NCBI GenBank assembly: GCA_039029355.1
Contig: JBCCGI010000012.1
Location: 80,143-144,142 of the forward strand
Reading direction: 5' to 3'
Length of the DNA stretch: 64,000 nt
Source: JBCCGI01 sp039029355
Lineage (GTDB): Bacteria > Planctomycetota > UBA1135 > GCA-002686595
Part shown: one piece after another, positions 9,900-17,685 of the stretch
Numbering within the stretch: the stretch's first letter is position 1
Layout of the letters: the number at the start of each line of letters is the position of its first letter
Program-made: the position numbers and the translations under genes
The notes under the pieces: model-generated
What the model was told of the DNA's origin: nothing
The model's input: the letters and a program-made list of their open reading frames with translations, nothing else
Databases searched by the model: none

Positions 9900-10391
9900 A
9901 TGAACAGCACGACTACCGCTCGACCGTCCGCCATCGACTTCGCCGGCGAGAGCCGCGTCCACATCGCCCTCGCCGTCCGCGACCTCGACCGCTCGCGGGC
10001 CTTCTACGAGACGCTCCTCGGCGTCGCGCCGACGAAGGTGCGCCCGGGCTATGCCAAGTTCGAGCCGCGCGAGCCGTCGGTGAACCTGACGCTCAACCAG
10101 GTCGAGCACGCGCCGGCGAGCGCGGCTCCGACGCACTACGGCGTGCAGGTCCGCTCTGGCCGGGCGGTGCGCGAGGCGGCCGAGCGCCTGGAGCGAGCGG
10201 GGCTCGCGACCTCGGTCGAGGAGGACACCACCTGCTGCTACGCGGTGCAGGACAAGGTCTGGGTGACGGACCCCGACGGCAACGCCTGGGAGGTGTTCGT
10301 CGTGACCGAGGCCGATGCCGCGGCGCGCCGCGACGACGGATCCGCGTGCTGCGTCGTCGGCGGAGCCCGTGCGGACACGGGCTGTTGCTAA
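9900..10391 (+). CDS. arsI: ArsI/CadI-type C-As lyase, glyoxalase-fold dioxygenase
   Basis: 163 residues of the vicinal-oxygen-chelate fold. ArsI enzymes use Fe(II) and O2 to demethylate trivalent methylarsenic compounds. The family hallmarks are present: metal-ligand candidates His21 (VHIALAV), His79 (THYGVQV) and Glu131 (NAWEVFVV), and the substrate-binding vicinal pair Cys112-Cys113 in TTCCYAVQDKVWVTDPDG. A C-terminal tail adds two more Cys pairs (SACCVVGG and TGCC), as seen in several ArsI/CadI proteins. The stop lies 10 bp before the SigZ-like sigma gene, so the two are probably co-transcribed and form a metalloid-response unit. Related CadI proteins respond to cadmium, so the inducing metal is not certain. 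Confidence 0.85.
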   Translation: MNSTTTARPSAIDFAGESRVHIALAVRDLDRSRAFYETLLGVAPTKVRPGYAKFEPREPSVNLTLNQVEHAPASAAPTHYGVQVRSGRAVREAAERLERAGLATSVEEDTTCCYAVQDKVWVTDPDGNAWEVFVVTEADAAARRDDGSACCVVGGARADTGCC

Positions 10392-10401
10392 GGTGGAGGC
10401 C

Positions 10402-10995
10402 ATGTCCGACGCGGGGGTCTCGACCGAGCGCCTGTGGGAGCTCCTCAGCGACCGGCTGAGGGGCTTCTTCGCGCAGCGCGTGCGCGACCCGCAGGCGGCC
10501 GAGGACCTGCTGCAGGAGACCTTCGTCCGCATCCACGGCGGACTCGAGGAGCTGAGCGACCGCGACCGCATCGAGGCCTGGGTCTTCCGCATCGCACACA
10601 ACCTCGTCATCGACCTCCGCCGCGCGCGCGGAAGCGACGACGTCGACCAGCCCGACGACCTCGCCGAACGCGAACCCGAGCCGCCGGACAACCTGAACCA
10701 CGTGGTGGGCGGATGGCTGCCGGCGATGGTCGCCGAGCTGCCCGAGCGCTACCGCGCGGCGGTGCAGCTGTACGAGCTCGAAGGCGTCCCACAGCGCGAA
10801 GTCGCGCAGCGGCTCGGCCTGTCGCTGTCGGGCGCCAAGTCGCGCGTGCAGCGCGGCCGCGAGAAGCTGAAGGAGTTGCTCTTCGACTGCTGCTCCTTCG
10901 AGCGCGACCGGCGCGGCAACGTGATCGGCTTCCGCCGCAACCGGGGCTGCGGGCGGGACACGTGCGATCCGTGTGACGGGGGCGACGGGGATTGA
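10402..10995 (+). CDS. sigZ: SigZ-like ECF sigma factor with C-terminal Cys motif
   Basis: 197 residues; the ATG is preceded by AGGTGGAGG at good spacing. Region 2: AAEDLLQETFVRIH and RIEAWVFRIAHNLVIDLRR. Region 4: LPERYRAAVQLYELEG, VPQREVAQRLGLS, GAKSRVQRGREKLKELL. After region 4 comes FDCCSFERDRRGNVIGFRR and a Cys-rich end (GCGRDTCDPC). This CC plus GN-V plus C-x4-C-x2-C tail is characteristic of SigZ-type ECF factors and can be read as a metal or metalloid sensing element. Its position 10 bp after an ArsI-like gene supports arsenic or heavy-metal control; no separate anti-sigma is present. The symbol is assigned by architecture only. Confidence 0.82.
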   Translation: MSDAGVSTERLWELLSDRLRGFFAQRVRDPQAAEDLLQETFVRIHGGLEELSDRDRIEAWVFRIAHNLVIDLRRARGSDDVDQPDDLAEREPEPPDNLNHVVGGWLPAMVAELPERYRAAVQLYELEGVPQREVAQRLGLSLSGAKSRVQRGREKLKELLFDCCSFERDRRGNVIGFRRNRGCGRDTCDPCDGGDGD

Positions 10996-11063
10996 CGCTT
11001 CGCGGTCGCAAGCACGGGCTATGGCTCTATGCTGATCGGGTCCCCTTCCCCAGGAGCGAACCT

Positions 11064-12338
11064 ATGCATGCCGTTAAGTTCATACCCGCCGCCCTCGCCT
11101 TCGCGGCCGCCCTCTCCTCCGCCGCCTCGGCGCAGCTGATCGTGAAGGACGTCGACGTCGATGGCGTCGCGCGCCAGTACCTCCTCTACCTGCCGGCCGG
11201 GTACGACGGGACGGTCGATCTGCCGGTCCTGCTCAACTACCACGGCGGCTCCGGCACGATGTTCGGCCACCTCGCGCTGACCGACATGCGCCCGCTCGCC
11301 GACGCCGAGGGCTTCCTCCTGGTCCACCCCCAGGGGCTCCCGGACAAGGAGGGCTTCACCATCTGGGACAGCATCGGCCCCTTCTCGATCGGGACCGACG
11401 AGATCGGGTACGCCGAGGCGATGATCGACTCGCTCGACGCCGAGTACGCCGTCGACCTGGACCGCGTCTACGCCTGCGGCTACTCGAACGGCGCGAACAT
11501 GGTGTGGGAGCTCGGCTGCTTCCTCAGCGACCGCATCGCGGCGGTCGGCGCCGTCGCGGGCAGCATGTGGACCTGGACCGAGACGCTCTGCACGCCGACG
11601 CGGCCCTTCCCGCTCGTCAGCATCCACGGCACGTTCGACTTCTACAACCCGTGGTCCGGCGGCCCGCCCTTCAGCCTGGGTCTGATCGAGGCGAGCGAGT
11701 ACTGGGTGCAGAACGCAAACGGCAACCTCACGCCGACCATCGTCGACGTCCCGGACACCGCGCCCTTCGACGGGAGCACGGTCGACCACCACACCTGGTC
11801 GGGCGGCGACGAGTGCGTCGACATCGAGCACTACAAGGTCGTCGGCGGCGGGCACGACTGGCCCGGCGTGTTCGGCAACATGGACATCGACTCGAACACG
11901 GTGATCTGGGAGTTCGTCTCGCAGTACAGCCTGAACGGCAAGCTCGACTGCGACCTGTGCTCGATCACGCCGCTCGGCGTCGGGGTCGGCGGCGCGAACA
12001 TCGGCACGCTGGGCTCAACGTCGACGCCGTCGGTCGGCTCGACGCTGCAGCTCGACTACAGCGACTTCAACGGGAGCGGCGCGGGCTTCCTGCTCGTCAG
12101 CCTCCAGAGCTTCACCGCGCCGCTCCTCGGCGGGACGATCTACACCGACATCAGCGACCCGGTGGTGATCCTGCCCGCGACGACCGACTCGGGCGGCGCC
12201 GGCAGCCTCAGCATCCCGCTCAGCACGAATCCCGTTCTGGCGACCCTGACGGCGTACGCGCAGGTGGCGATGGCCGACGGCTCGCAGGTCGCGGGCTGGG
12301 CCTTCAGCAACGGCCTCGAGATCGCCTTCTGCAACTAG
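11064..12338 (+). CDS. Secreted PHB-depolymerase/feruloyl-esterase-like alpha/beta hydrolase
   Basis: 424 residues with SD AGGAG 7 bp before the ATG and a signal peptide (MHAVKFIPAALAFAAALSSAASAQ). The alpha/beta-hydrolase core resembles LpqC/PHB-depolymerase-type esterases: PVLLNYHGGSGT oxyanion region, LVHPQG, nucleophile elbow ACGYSNGANM (Ser near 142), VSIHGTFD acid-loop region and GGGHDWPG catalytic His. It likely hydrolyses esters of polymers or feruloylated polysaccharides outside the cell. The last ~110 residues (from about 315, ending AFSNGLEIAFCN) form a separate domain whose pattern resembles the C-termini of three other secreted proteins in the window. Confidence 0.82.
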   Translation: MHAVKFIPAALAFAAALSSAASAQLIVKDVDVDGVARQYLLYLPAGYDGTVDLPVLLNYHGGSGTMFGHLALTDMRPLADAEGFLLVHPQGLPDKEGFTIWDSIGPFSIGTDEIGYAEAMIDSLDAEYAVDLDRVYACGYSNGANMVWELGCFLSDRIAAVGAVAGSMWTWTETLCTPTRPFPLVSIHGTFDFYNPWSGGPPFSLGLIEASEYWVQNANGNLTPTIVDVPDTAPFDGSTVDHHTWSGGDECVDIEHYKVVGGGHDWPGVFGNMDIDSNTVIWEFVSQYSLNGKLDCDLCSITPLGVGVGGANIGTLGSTSTPSVGSTLQLDYSDFNGSGAGFLLVSLQSFTAPLLGGTIYTDISDPVVILPATTDSGGAGSLSIPLSTNPVLATLTAYAQVAMADGSQVAGWAFSNGLEIAFCN

Positions 12339-12369
12339 ACGGTCCGGCGCGCGGTACAAATCGGGAAAG

Positions 12370-12398
12370 CTCGCAACGGTCCGCGGGGCCGCTGCGAG
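12370..12398 (+). promoter_or_regulatory. Hairpin just upstream of the fusion sigma gene
   Basis: CTCGCA at 12370-12375 pairs with TGCGAG at 12393-12398, with an inner CGG/CCG pairing, ending 9 bp before the ATG at 12408. It could limit ribosome access or be a leftover terminator of the esterase gene; no U-tract follows. Confidence 0.35.
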
Positions 12399-12407
12399 TC
12401 CTCCTGT

Positions 12408-15011
12408 ATGGACACCCCCTCCGCGCACCGCATCGAAGAGCTCCTCGTCCACGGCGCCTGGCTCCGCAGGCTCGCGTCCAGCCTCGTCGACGACGGCGAG
12501 GCCGACGAGCTGGTCCAGGAGACCTGGCTCGCGGCGCTGCTGCGCGGGCCGGCGCACCGCGATCAAGGCCGCGCCTGGCTGGCGCAGGTGCTGCGCAACA
12601 AGGCGACCAGCGGCGCCCGCGCGCTGGGTGCGCGCCGGCAGCGCGAGCACCGCAGCGCGCATCCCGAGAGCCTGCCCTCGGCGGCGGTGCTCGCGAGCCG
12701 CGCGGACCTGAGCCGCCGGCTGGTCGAGCTGGTGCTCCTGCTGCCGGCCGACTCGCAGCGCATCCTGCTGGCGCGCTACTTCGAGGGCCTCTCCAGCGCC
12801 GAGATCGCCCGCCGCCTCGGGCGGCCGGCGGGGAGCGTGCGCAGCCAGCTCAAGCGCGGGCTCGACGAGCTGCGCGCGCGGCTCGACGCGGAGAGCGAAG
12901 GGGAGCGCGAGCGCTGGCTCGCCGCGCTGACGCCGCTGGCGGCCCCGGGGGGCGCCGTGGGCACGGGCGGCGCGCTCGGGCTGGTGCTCGCGGCCTCGGC
13001 CGGAGCGCGCTTCCTGGTGGGCTTTGCGCTGGCGGTGCTGGTGGCGGGCGCGTGGCTCATGACCCGCGGCCCCGGCCCCGACGCTCCGCAGGCGCCGGCG
13101 ACGCCGCTCGTCTCGGAGCCGGACGTCGAGCTCGAGCTCGACGCGGGCGAGCCCGACGCGCTCGAGGCCGTCTCCGACGCACCGGACGCGCGCGTGGCGC
13201 TCGCCGGCGCGCCCGCGGTCCCGCGCAGCCCGATCGAGGGCGAGGCCGTCCACCCGGGGACCGGCGAGCCGGTGGTGTGGTTCGAGCTCGGCATCGTGCC
13301 GAGCGACCTGGCGGAGCCCTTCCACGCCGAGGTCACGTCCGACACCGAGCTCCCCGACCTCTCCGGCGTCGAGCTCGTGCGCACCGACGAAGCGGGCCGC
13401 TTCGTCTCCGAGCGCGCCTACGAGAGCGGCAGCTTCGAGCTGGTTCCGATCGAGGACTGGCGCTTCGCCCACCCGCGGATGGAGCCCTTCCGCATCACCC
13501 AGCCGCGCGAGCCGCTCGCGGTCGAGCACGACGCCGAAGAGCCCGAGGCGCACACCTACGAGCTCGAAACCGGCGCCGTCTTCGCCATCGACTGCCCCAA
13601 GGCACTGGAGCTCGGGGCGGACAACGTGATGGCGATCTACTCCTACCTCGACCACTTCCCGCCGGGCTACTTCCGCCCCGCGCCGCTGCAGCTCGAGCCG
13701 GTGCCCTTCGTGCGCATGCGGACCGACCACGCCTCGACCCACGCGAGCCAGGTGAACAACCTGCGGCTGGTCTCGCTCGACGGCTTCTGGAGCGGCAGCA
13801 TCCCGATGGAGCTGCCCGAGTCGATCGCCACGCAGTTCGTCGCGTTCGAGCTGGAGGCGCGCGCGCTGGTCGAGATCGACCTCGACTTCGGCCCGCGCCG
13901 GCCGCCCTTCGTCGTCGAGCTCCAATACTGGCAGGGCGCCGTCGACCCGACCGCCGCGGAGACGCCGGAGCCGGACATCATCGAGCTGCAGGCCAAGTTC
14001 GACGGGACCGATCTGGAGCAGGCCATCGTCAAATACGTGCGCACCGGGCTTGTCACGATCGGGCTGAAGGCCAACACGTGCGAGTACTGGTTCCGCGTCG
14101 TCGACCTCGTGCCGGGGCTCAACTCGCTGGAGGCGCTGGTGCTCCCCGACCCCTCCGCCACCGGCCGCATCGAGGGGCGCGTGGTGCATATGGGCGAGGG
14201 CCCGCCCGAGCCGATCGTCGGCGTGCGCGCGAACGCGACGCTGAACGGCGAGCCCACTTTCCAGATGCAGGACCTGGAGTTCCACGAGGAGGGCGCCGTC
14301 TGGGTAGCCGACTTCACCTTCACGCACCTGCCGGTCGCGACCCACACGGTCTGGTTCGACAAGGGCGGCCCGGCGACATGGGACCCAAAGACCTTCGCGG
14401 TGGAGCCCGACCGCATGTCGGTCGAGGTCAACGGCCCACCGCTCGAGTTCGAGCTGCACACCGACCTCGTGCGCACCTCGCTGAAGATCCGCGCGCGCGA
14501 CGCGGTCACCGGCGACAAGATCCGCGACTTCGCGGTGTCGGTCTTCGTCCCCGGCAACTGGCTGCGCTCACGCGAGGCCGACGCCCGCGCGGGGCGCGTC
14601 TCAATGAAGCTGATCGGCGACCTCGAAGGAGGGATCGTCAGCCTGGCGGCCGAGGGCCACATCCGCCGTGACGTGCCGCTGAGCGAGGCGGCGGAGACCT
14701 CCAAGGGCCTCGAGCTCGAGGTCGAGCTCGAGCCCGGCTGGGGCGGGCCGGTCTACGCCTCGCACGTCGACACCGAGGAGCCGCTCGCGGGCATGCGCGT
14801 GCTCCTCGACGGAGCGCTGGCCGCCGTCACCGACGCCGAGGGACAGGCCCAGATCGCGGTGCCCTCCGCGCCCGAGCGGGTCGACTTCGAGCTCGATGGC
14901 TACGAGGTCATCCGCCAGGGGGGCTGGGTCGACCGCGAGGGCAACGTGATCGACGTGGGGCTCGACCCGATCCGGCAGTACCTCGGGGCGGTGCTGCGGG
15001 AGCGCGAGTAG
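12408..15011 (+). CDS. ECF sigma factor fused to a transmembrane helix and a large extracytoplasmic half
   Basis: 867 residues. Residues 1-165 are an ECF sigma factor: region 2 DDGEADELVQETWLAALL and GRAWLAQVLRNKATSGARA, region 4 LLPADSQRILLARYFEG, LSSAEIARRLGRPAGSVRSQ. A hydrophobic stretch near 190-222 (FLVGFALAVLVAGAWLM) anchors the protein, followed by an acidic Pro/Ala linker. The remaining ~600 residues are beta-rich, with carboxypeptidase-regulatory-like repeats (GRIEGRVVHMGEGPPEP, ASHVDTEEPLAGMRVLLDG, AVTDAEGQAQIAVP). Fused sigma factors are known in planctomycetes. Here a cell-surface module and the sigma factor form one chain, implying release by proteolysis or signalling across the membrane; this is inference. 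No anti-sigma gene is adjacent. Confidence 0.85.
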   Translation: MDTPSAHRIEELLVHGAWLRRLASSLVDDGEADELVQETWLAALLRGPAHRDQGRAWLAQVLRNKATSGARALGARRQREHRSAHPESLPSAAVLASRADLSRRLVELVLLLPADSQRILLARYFEGLSSAEIARRLGRPAGSVRSQLKRGLDELRARLDAESEGERERWLAALTPLAAPGGAVGTGGALGLVLAASAGARFLVGFALAVLVAGAWLMTRGPGPDAPQAPATPLVSEPDVELELDAGEPDALEAVSDAPDARVALAGAPAVPRSPIEGEAVHPGTGEPVVWFELGIVPSDLAEPFHAEVTSDTELPDLSGVELVRTDEAGRFVSERAYESGSFELVPIEDWRFAHPRMEPFRITQPREPLAVEHDAEEPEAHTYELETGAVFAIDCPKALELGADNVMAIYSYLDHFPPGYFRPAPLQLEPVPFVRMRTDHASTHASQVNNLRLVSLDGFWSGSIPMELPESIATQFVAFELEARALVEIDLDFGPRRPPFVVELQYWQGAVDPTAAETPEPDIIELQAKFDGTDLEQAIVKYVRTGLVTIGLKANTCEYWFRVVDLVPGLNSLEALVLPDPSATGRIEGRVVHMGEGPPEPIVGVRANATLNGEPTFQMQDLEFHEEGAVWVADFTFTHLPVATHTVWFDKGGPATWDPKTFAVEPDRMSVEVNGPPLEFELHTDLVRTSLKIRARDAVTGDKIRDFAVSVFVPGNWLRSREADARAGRVSMKLIGDLEGGIVSLAAEGHIRRDVPLSEAAETSKGLELEVELEPGWGGPVYASHVDTEEPLAGMRVLLDGALAAVTDAEGQAQIAVPSAPERVDFELDGYEVIRQGGWVDREGNVIDVGLDPIRQYLGAVLRERE

Positions 15012-15213
15012 GCGCCGACGGGCCTGCGGGCGCGCGACAGGGCGTTCGCGGTCGAGCAGCGTCCCAAACCGGGGACCGTCGGACCCCGCACCCGCCCGCG
15101 TCTCACGACCTTGAGCTCGCCCCAAGCCGCTCGGCGAAGCGTGCGCGGCGTGCCGGCGCATCCGCCGACCGCCCTGGGTCGAAAGGGCCAGGGCCGTGCT
15201 TGGCCCCCGCCCG

Positions 15214-15597
15214 CTAGCGCTCCGGCGTCCCCTTCAGGATCAGGGAGACCAGCTCTCCCACGTTGCGGTGAGCCTCGATCGGGTGCCGCAGGGGCTTGTC
15301 GAGGCTGAGCTGGTAGGAATTGCGGCGTCCCTCGCGGGAGCGGCTCAAGAGGCCCTCTTGCTCGAGGTCGCCGATGATCTTCGTGACCGCCCGCTCGGTG
15401 ATCCCGATGCGGGTCGCGACGTCGCGGATGCGGCTCTCGGGGTCGATGGCCAGGCAGACCAGCACGTGGGCGTGGTTGCTCAGGAAGGTCCAGCGATGTT
15501 GCGACTCCGAAGAAGTTCCGCTCGACGGCGAGACATGGTCCGGGTTTGCTTCACTCCGGGCCTCATCCGACCGATTTTCCTGGGATCTCTCCGTCAT
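15214..15597 (-). CDS. MarR-like winged-helix regulator (copy 1)
   Basis: 127 residues; the start at 15597 follows AGGGG by 5 bp. After a polar N-terminal tail comes HRWTFLSNHAHVLVCLA, then a winged HTH (RIRDVATRIGITERAVTKIIGDLEQEGLL) and a wing (SREGRRNSYQLSL). It is about 60% identical by eye to the product of 17307-17672. It is divergent from the SulP transporter, and the palindrome GAATTCTAATTC lies in the intergenic region 31 bp from its start. Likely a DNA-binding repressor or activator of itself and the transporter; the ligand is unknown. Confidence 0.8.
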   Translation of the reverse strand: MTERSQENRSDEARSEANPDHVSPSSGTSSESQHRWTFLSNHAHVLVCLAIDPESRIRDVATRIGITERAVTKIIGDLEQEGLLSRSREGRRNSYQLSLDKPLRHPIEAHRNVGELVSLILKGTPER

Positions 15598-15627
15598 GCG
15601 CACCCCTGTTCCCGTAGCATGACTCCC

Positions 15628-15644
15628 GAATTCTAATTCGTGCA
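15628..15644. promoter_or_regulatory. Candidate operator GAATTCTAATTC between regulator and SulP gene
   Basis: Perfect palindrome GAATT-CT-AATTC in an AT-rich pocket, followed by CGTGCA spaced as in a second copy at 22829 (GAATTCTAGTTC then CTGCA). Both copies lie 31 bp upstream of a minus-strand start (15597 and 22798). The regulators at 15214-15597 and 17307-17672 are the obvious candidate binders. Confidence 0.6.
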
Positions 15645-15667
15645 ACACAATCCCTGATAAAGAGGCC

Positions 15668-17287
15668 ATGAAAGAAAATTCCGACGGACAGGTGGAAGGC
15701 GGCGAGAGCGGCTGGCTCGCCGACCTCAAGGCAGACCTGCCCGCGAGCGTGGTCGTCTTCTTCGTGGCGGTCCCGCTATGCCTCGGGATCGCGCTCGCGA
15801 GTGGGGCTCCGCTGATCTCCGGACTGGTGGCTGGCATCGTCGGCGGCATCGTCGTCGGCGCCATCAGCCGCTCGCCGTTGGGCGTCTCGGGCCCCGCGGC
15901 CGGCCTGGCGGTCATCGTCCTCACCGCGATCGAGGACCTCGGCGGCTTCGAGATCTTCCTCGTGGCGGTCGTGATCGGGGGAGCGATCCAGGTGGTGCTG
16001 GGCTTGGCCAAGGCCGGCATCCTCGGCTACTTCTTCCCCTCTTCGGTGATCAAGGGGATGCTGTCCGGCATCGGCATCCTGATCGTGCTGAAGCAGATCC
16101 CCCACGCCGTGGGGCACGATTCGGATCCCGAGGGTGACCTCGCCTTCCAGCAGCCGGACGGCGAGACGACGCTCAGCTCCCTGGGGGCGATGTTCGACGA
16201 TCTGACGCCCGCGGCCATCGTGATCTCGATCTCCTGCCTGGCGATCCTGATCCTCTGGGAGGCGGTGCTCGCCAAGCGTGCGCGCATCTTCCAGCTCGTC
16301 CAGGGCCCGCTCGCCGCGGTCGCCTTCGCGGTCGGCTTCCAGCTGCTCAGCCAGCGCATGTTCCCCGACTTCGCGCTGACGTCGACGCACCTCGTCAGCG
16401 TCCCGATCGGCGAGAACTTCGGCGACCTCTTCCATATGCTCGCGCGGCCCGACTGGTCGCAGCTGGGCAACAAGTCGGTCTGGGTCGTCGGCGCCACCAT
16501 CGCGGTGGTGGCGAGCCTCGAGACGCTGCTATGCGTCGACGCGACGGACAAGCTCGACCCGCGCAAGCGCGTCACGCCGCCCAACCGCGAGCTCTTCGCC
16601 CAGGGCGCCGGCAACATGCTCTCCGGCCTTCTGGGAGGTCTGCCGGTCACGCAGGTGATCGTCCGCAGCTCGGCCAACATCCAGTCGGGCGGCCGCAGCA
16701 AGATGTCGGCCATCCTGCACGGCTGCCTCCTCCTGGCTTCGGTCGCGCTTGCCCCGCAGATCCTGAACCTGATCCCGCTGGCGGCGCTCGCGGCGATCCT
16801 GTTCGTGGTCGGCTACAAGCTCGCCAAGCCCGCGCTGTTCAAGCAGATGTACTCGCTCGGCCTGGCGCAGTTCCTGCCGTTCATCATCACCATCCTGGGG
16901 ATCGTGTTCACCGACCTCCTGACCGGTATCGCGCTCGGTATGGCCGCCGCTCTGGTGGCGATCCTGCGCAGCCACTACATCAACTCGCACTTCATGCACC
17001 TGAGCGAGTCGAACGATGAGTCCGGCAAGCACCGCGTGACGATCGAGCTGGCCGAGGAGGTCACGTTCCTCAACAAGGCCGCGATCCTCAAGGAGCTGAA
17101 GGCGATCCCGAACGGCACGCACGTCGTCATCGACGGCTCGCACTCGGTGTTCCTCGACCAGGACGTGGTCGAGGTCATCCAGAACTTCGAGCAGTCGGCC
17201 GGCGACCGCGACATCACGATCGAACGGATGGGCATGAACCAGCCCAACCTCGTCGTTCCTCGGACCAGCCCGCGCGTCGTCGCGTAG
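15668..17287 (+). CDS. SulP-family anion permease with STAS domain
   Basis: 539 residues; SD AGAGG lies 4 bp before the ATG. The N-terminal half-signature LKADLPASVVVFFVAVPLC and the segment SPLGVSGPAAGLAVIVLTAI mark a SulP (SLC26-like) transporter with roughly 10-12 membrane helices. The C-terminus from about 440 is a STAS domain (VTIELAEEVTFLNKAAIL, THVVIDGSHSVFLDQDVVEVI). SulP proteins move sulfate, bicarbonate or other anions, often with Na+ or H+. No carbonic anhydrase or sulfate gene is next to it, so the substrate stays open. It is flanked by two paralogous MarR-like regulators, and a strong intrinsic terminator follows at 17310-17344. Confidence 0.88.
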   Translation: MKENSDGQVEGGESGWLADLKADLPASVVVFFVAVPLCLGIALASGAPLISGLVAGIVGGIVVGAISRSPLGVSGPAAGLAVIVLTAIEDLGGFEIFLVAVVIGGAIQVVLGLAKAGILGYFFPSSVIKGMLSGIGILIVLKQIPHAVGHDSDPEGDLAFQQPDGETTLSSLGAMFDDLTPAAIVISISCLAILILWEAVLAKRARIFQLVQGPLAAVAFAVGFQLLSQRMFPDFALTSTHLVSVPIGENFGDLFHMLARPDWSQLGNKSVWVVGATIAVVASLETLLCVDATDKLDPRKRVTPPNRELFAQGAGNMLSGLLGGLPVTQVIVRSSANIQSGGRSKMSAILHGCLLLASVALAPQILNLIPLAALAAILFVVGYKLAKPALFKQMYSLGLAQFLPFIITILGIVFTDLLTGIALGMAAALVAILRSHYINSHFMHLSESNDESGKHRVTIELAEEVTFLNKAAILKELKAIPNGTHVVIDGSHSVFLDQDVVEVIQNFEQSAGDRDITIERMGMNQPNLVVPRTSPRVVA

Positions 17288-17306
17288 CGAGCGGAGCCGC
17301 GATCTC

Positions 17307-17672
17307 TTAGGACGGCGGGCCGGTCTCCGGCCCGTCGTCCTTTTCGTTGAGGATGAGCTGAACGAGCTCCGCCACCGAGCGGTGGTCCTCGATCGGATGG
17401 CGCAGCGGCTGCTCGAGGCGCAGCACGTACGAGTTGCGCCGGCCCTCGCGGTGACGCTCGATCAAGCCCTCCGCCTCGAGGTCGGACAGGATGCTGGTCA
17501 CCGCGCGCTCGGTGATCCCGATCTCCGCCGCGATGTCGCGGATGCGGAGGTCGGCGTCGCGCGCCAGGCAGATCAGCACGTGCGCGTGGTTGCTGAGGAA
17601 CGTCCAGCGGTGCCCGCGCTCGGGCTCGCCGCGCGGGGTCGGATCCGGTCGCTCTGCGTTGCCGTGCTTCAT
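17307..17672 (-). CDS. MarR-like winged-helix regulator (copy 2)
   Basis: 121 residues, a paralog of the product of 15214-15597: both share HRWTFLSNHAHVL, IRD-A--IGITERAV and EGRRN-Y-L followed by QPLRHPIE or KPLRHPIE. The start at 17672 lies 13 bp after the stop of the TolC-like gene, so it is probably the last gene of the ABC-HlyD-TolC operon (22798 down to 17307). The final codons (DDGPETGPPS) lie inside the terminator hairpin of the convergent SulP gene. It likely autoregulates the export operon through the palindrome at 22829-22840; ligand unknown. Confidence 0.8.
   Translation of the reverse strand: MKHGNAERPDPTPRGEPERGHRWTFLSNHAHVLICLARDADLRIRDIAAEIGITERAVTSILSDLEAEGLIERHREGRRNSYVLRLEQPLRHPIEDHRSVAELVQLILNEKDDGPETGPPS
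17310..17344 (+). terminator. Intrinsic terminator of the SulP gene
   Basis: A 14-bp stem (GGACGGCGGGCCGG at 17310-17323 against CCGGCCCGTCGTCC at 17327-17340, one G-U pair) with a 3-nt loop and a TTTT tract at 17341-17344. It overlaps the last codons of the opposing regulator gene. Confidence 0.85.
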
Positions 17673-17685
17673 CGCCTTCCCTCCC

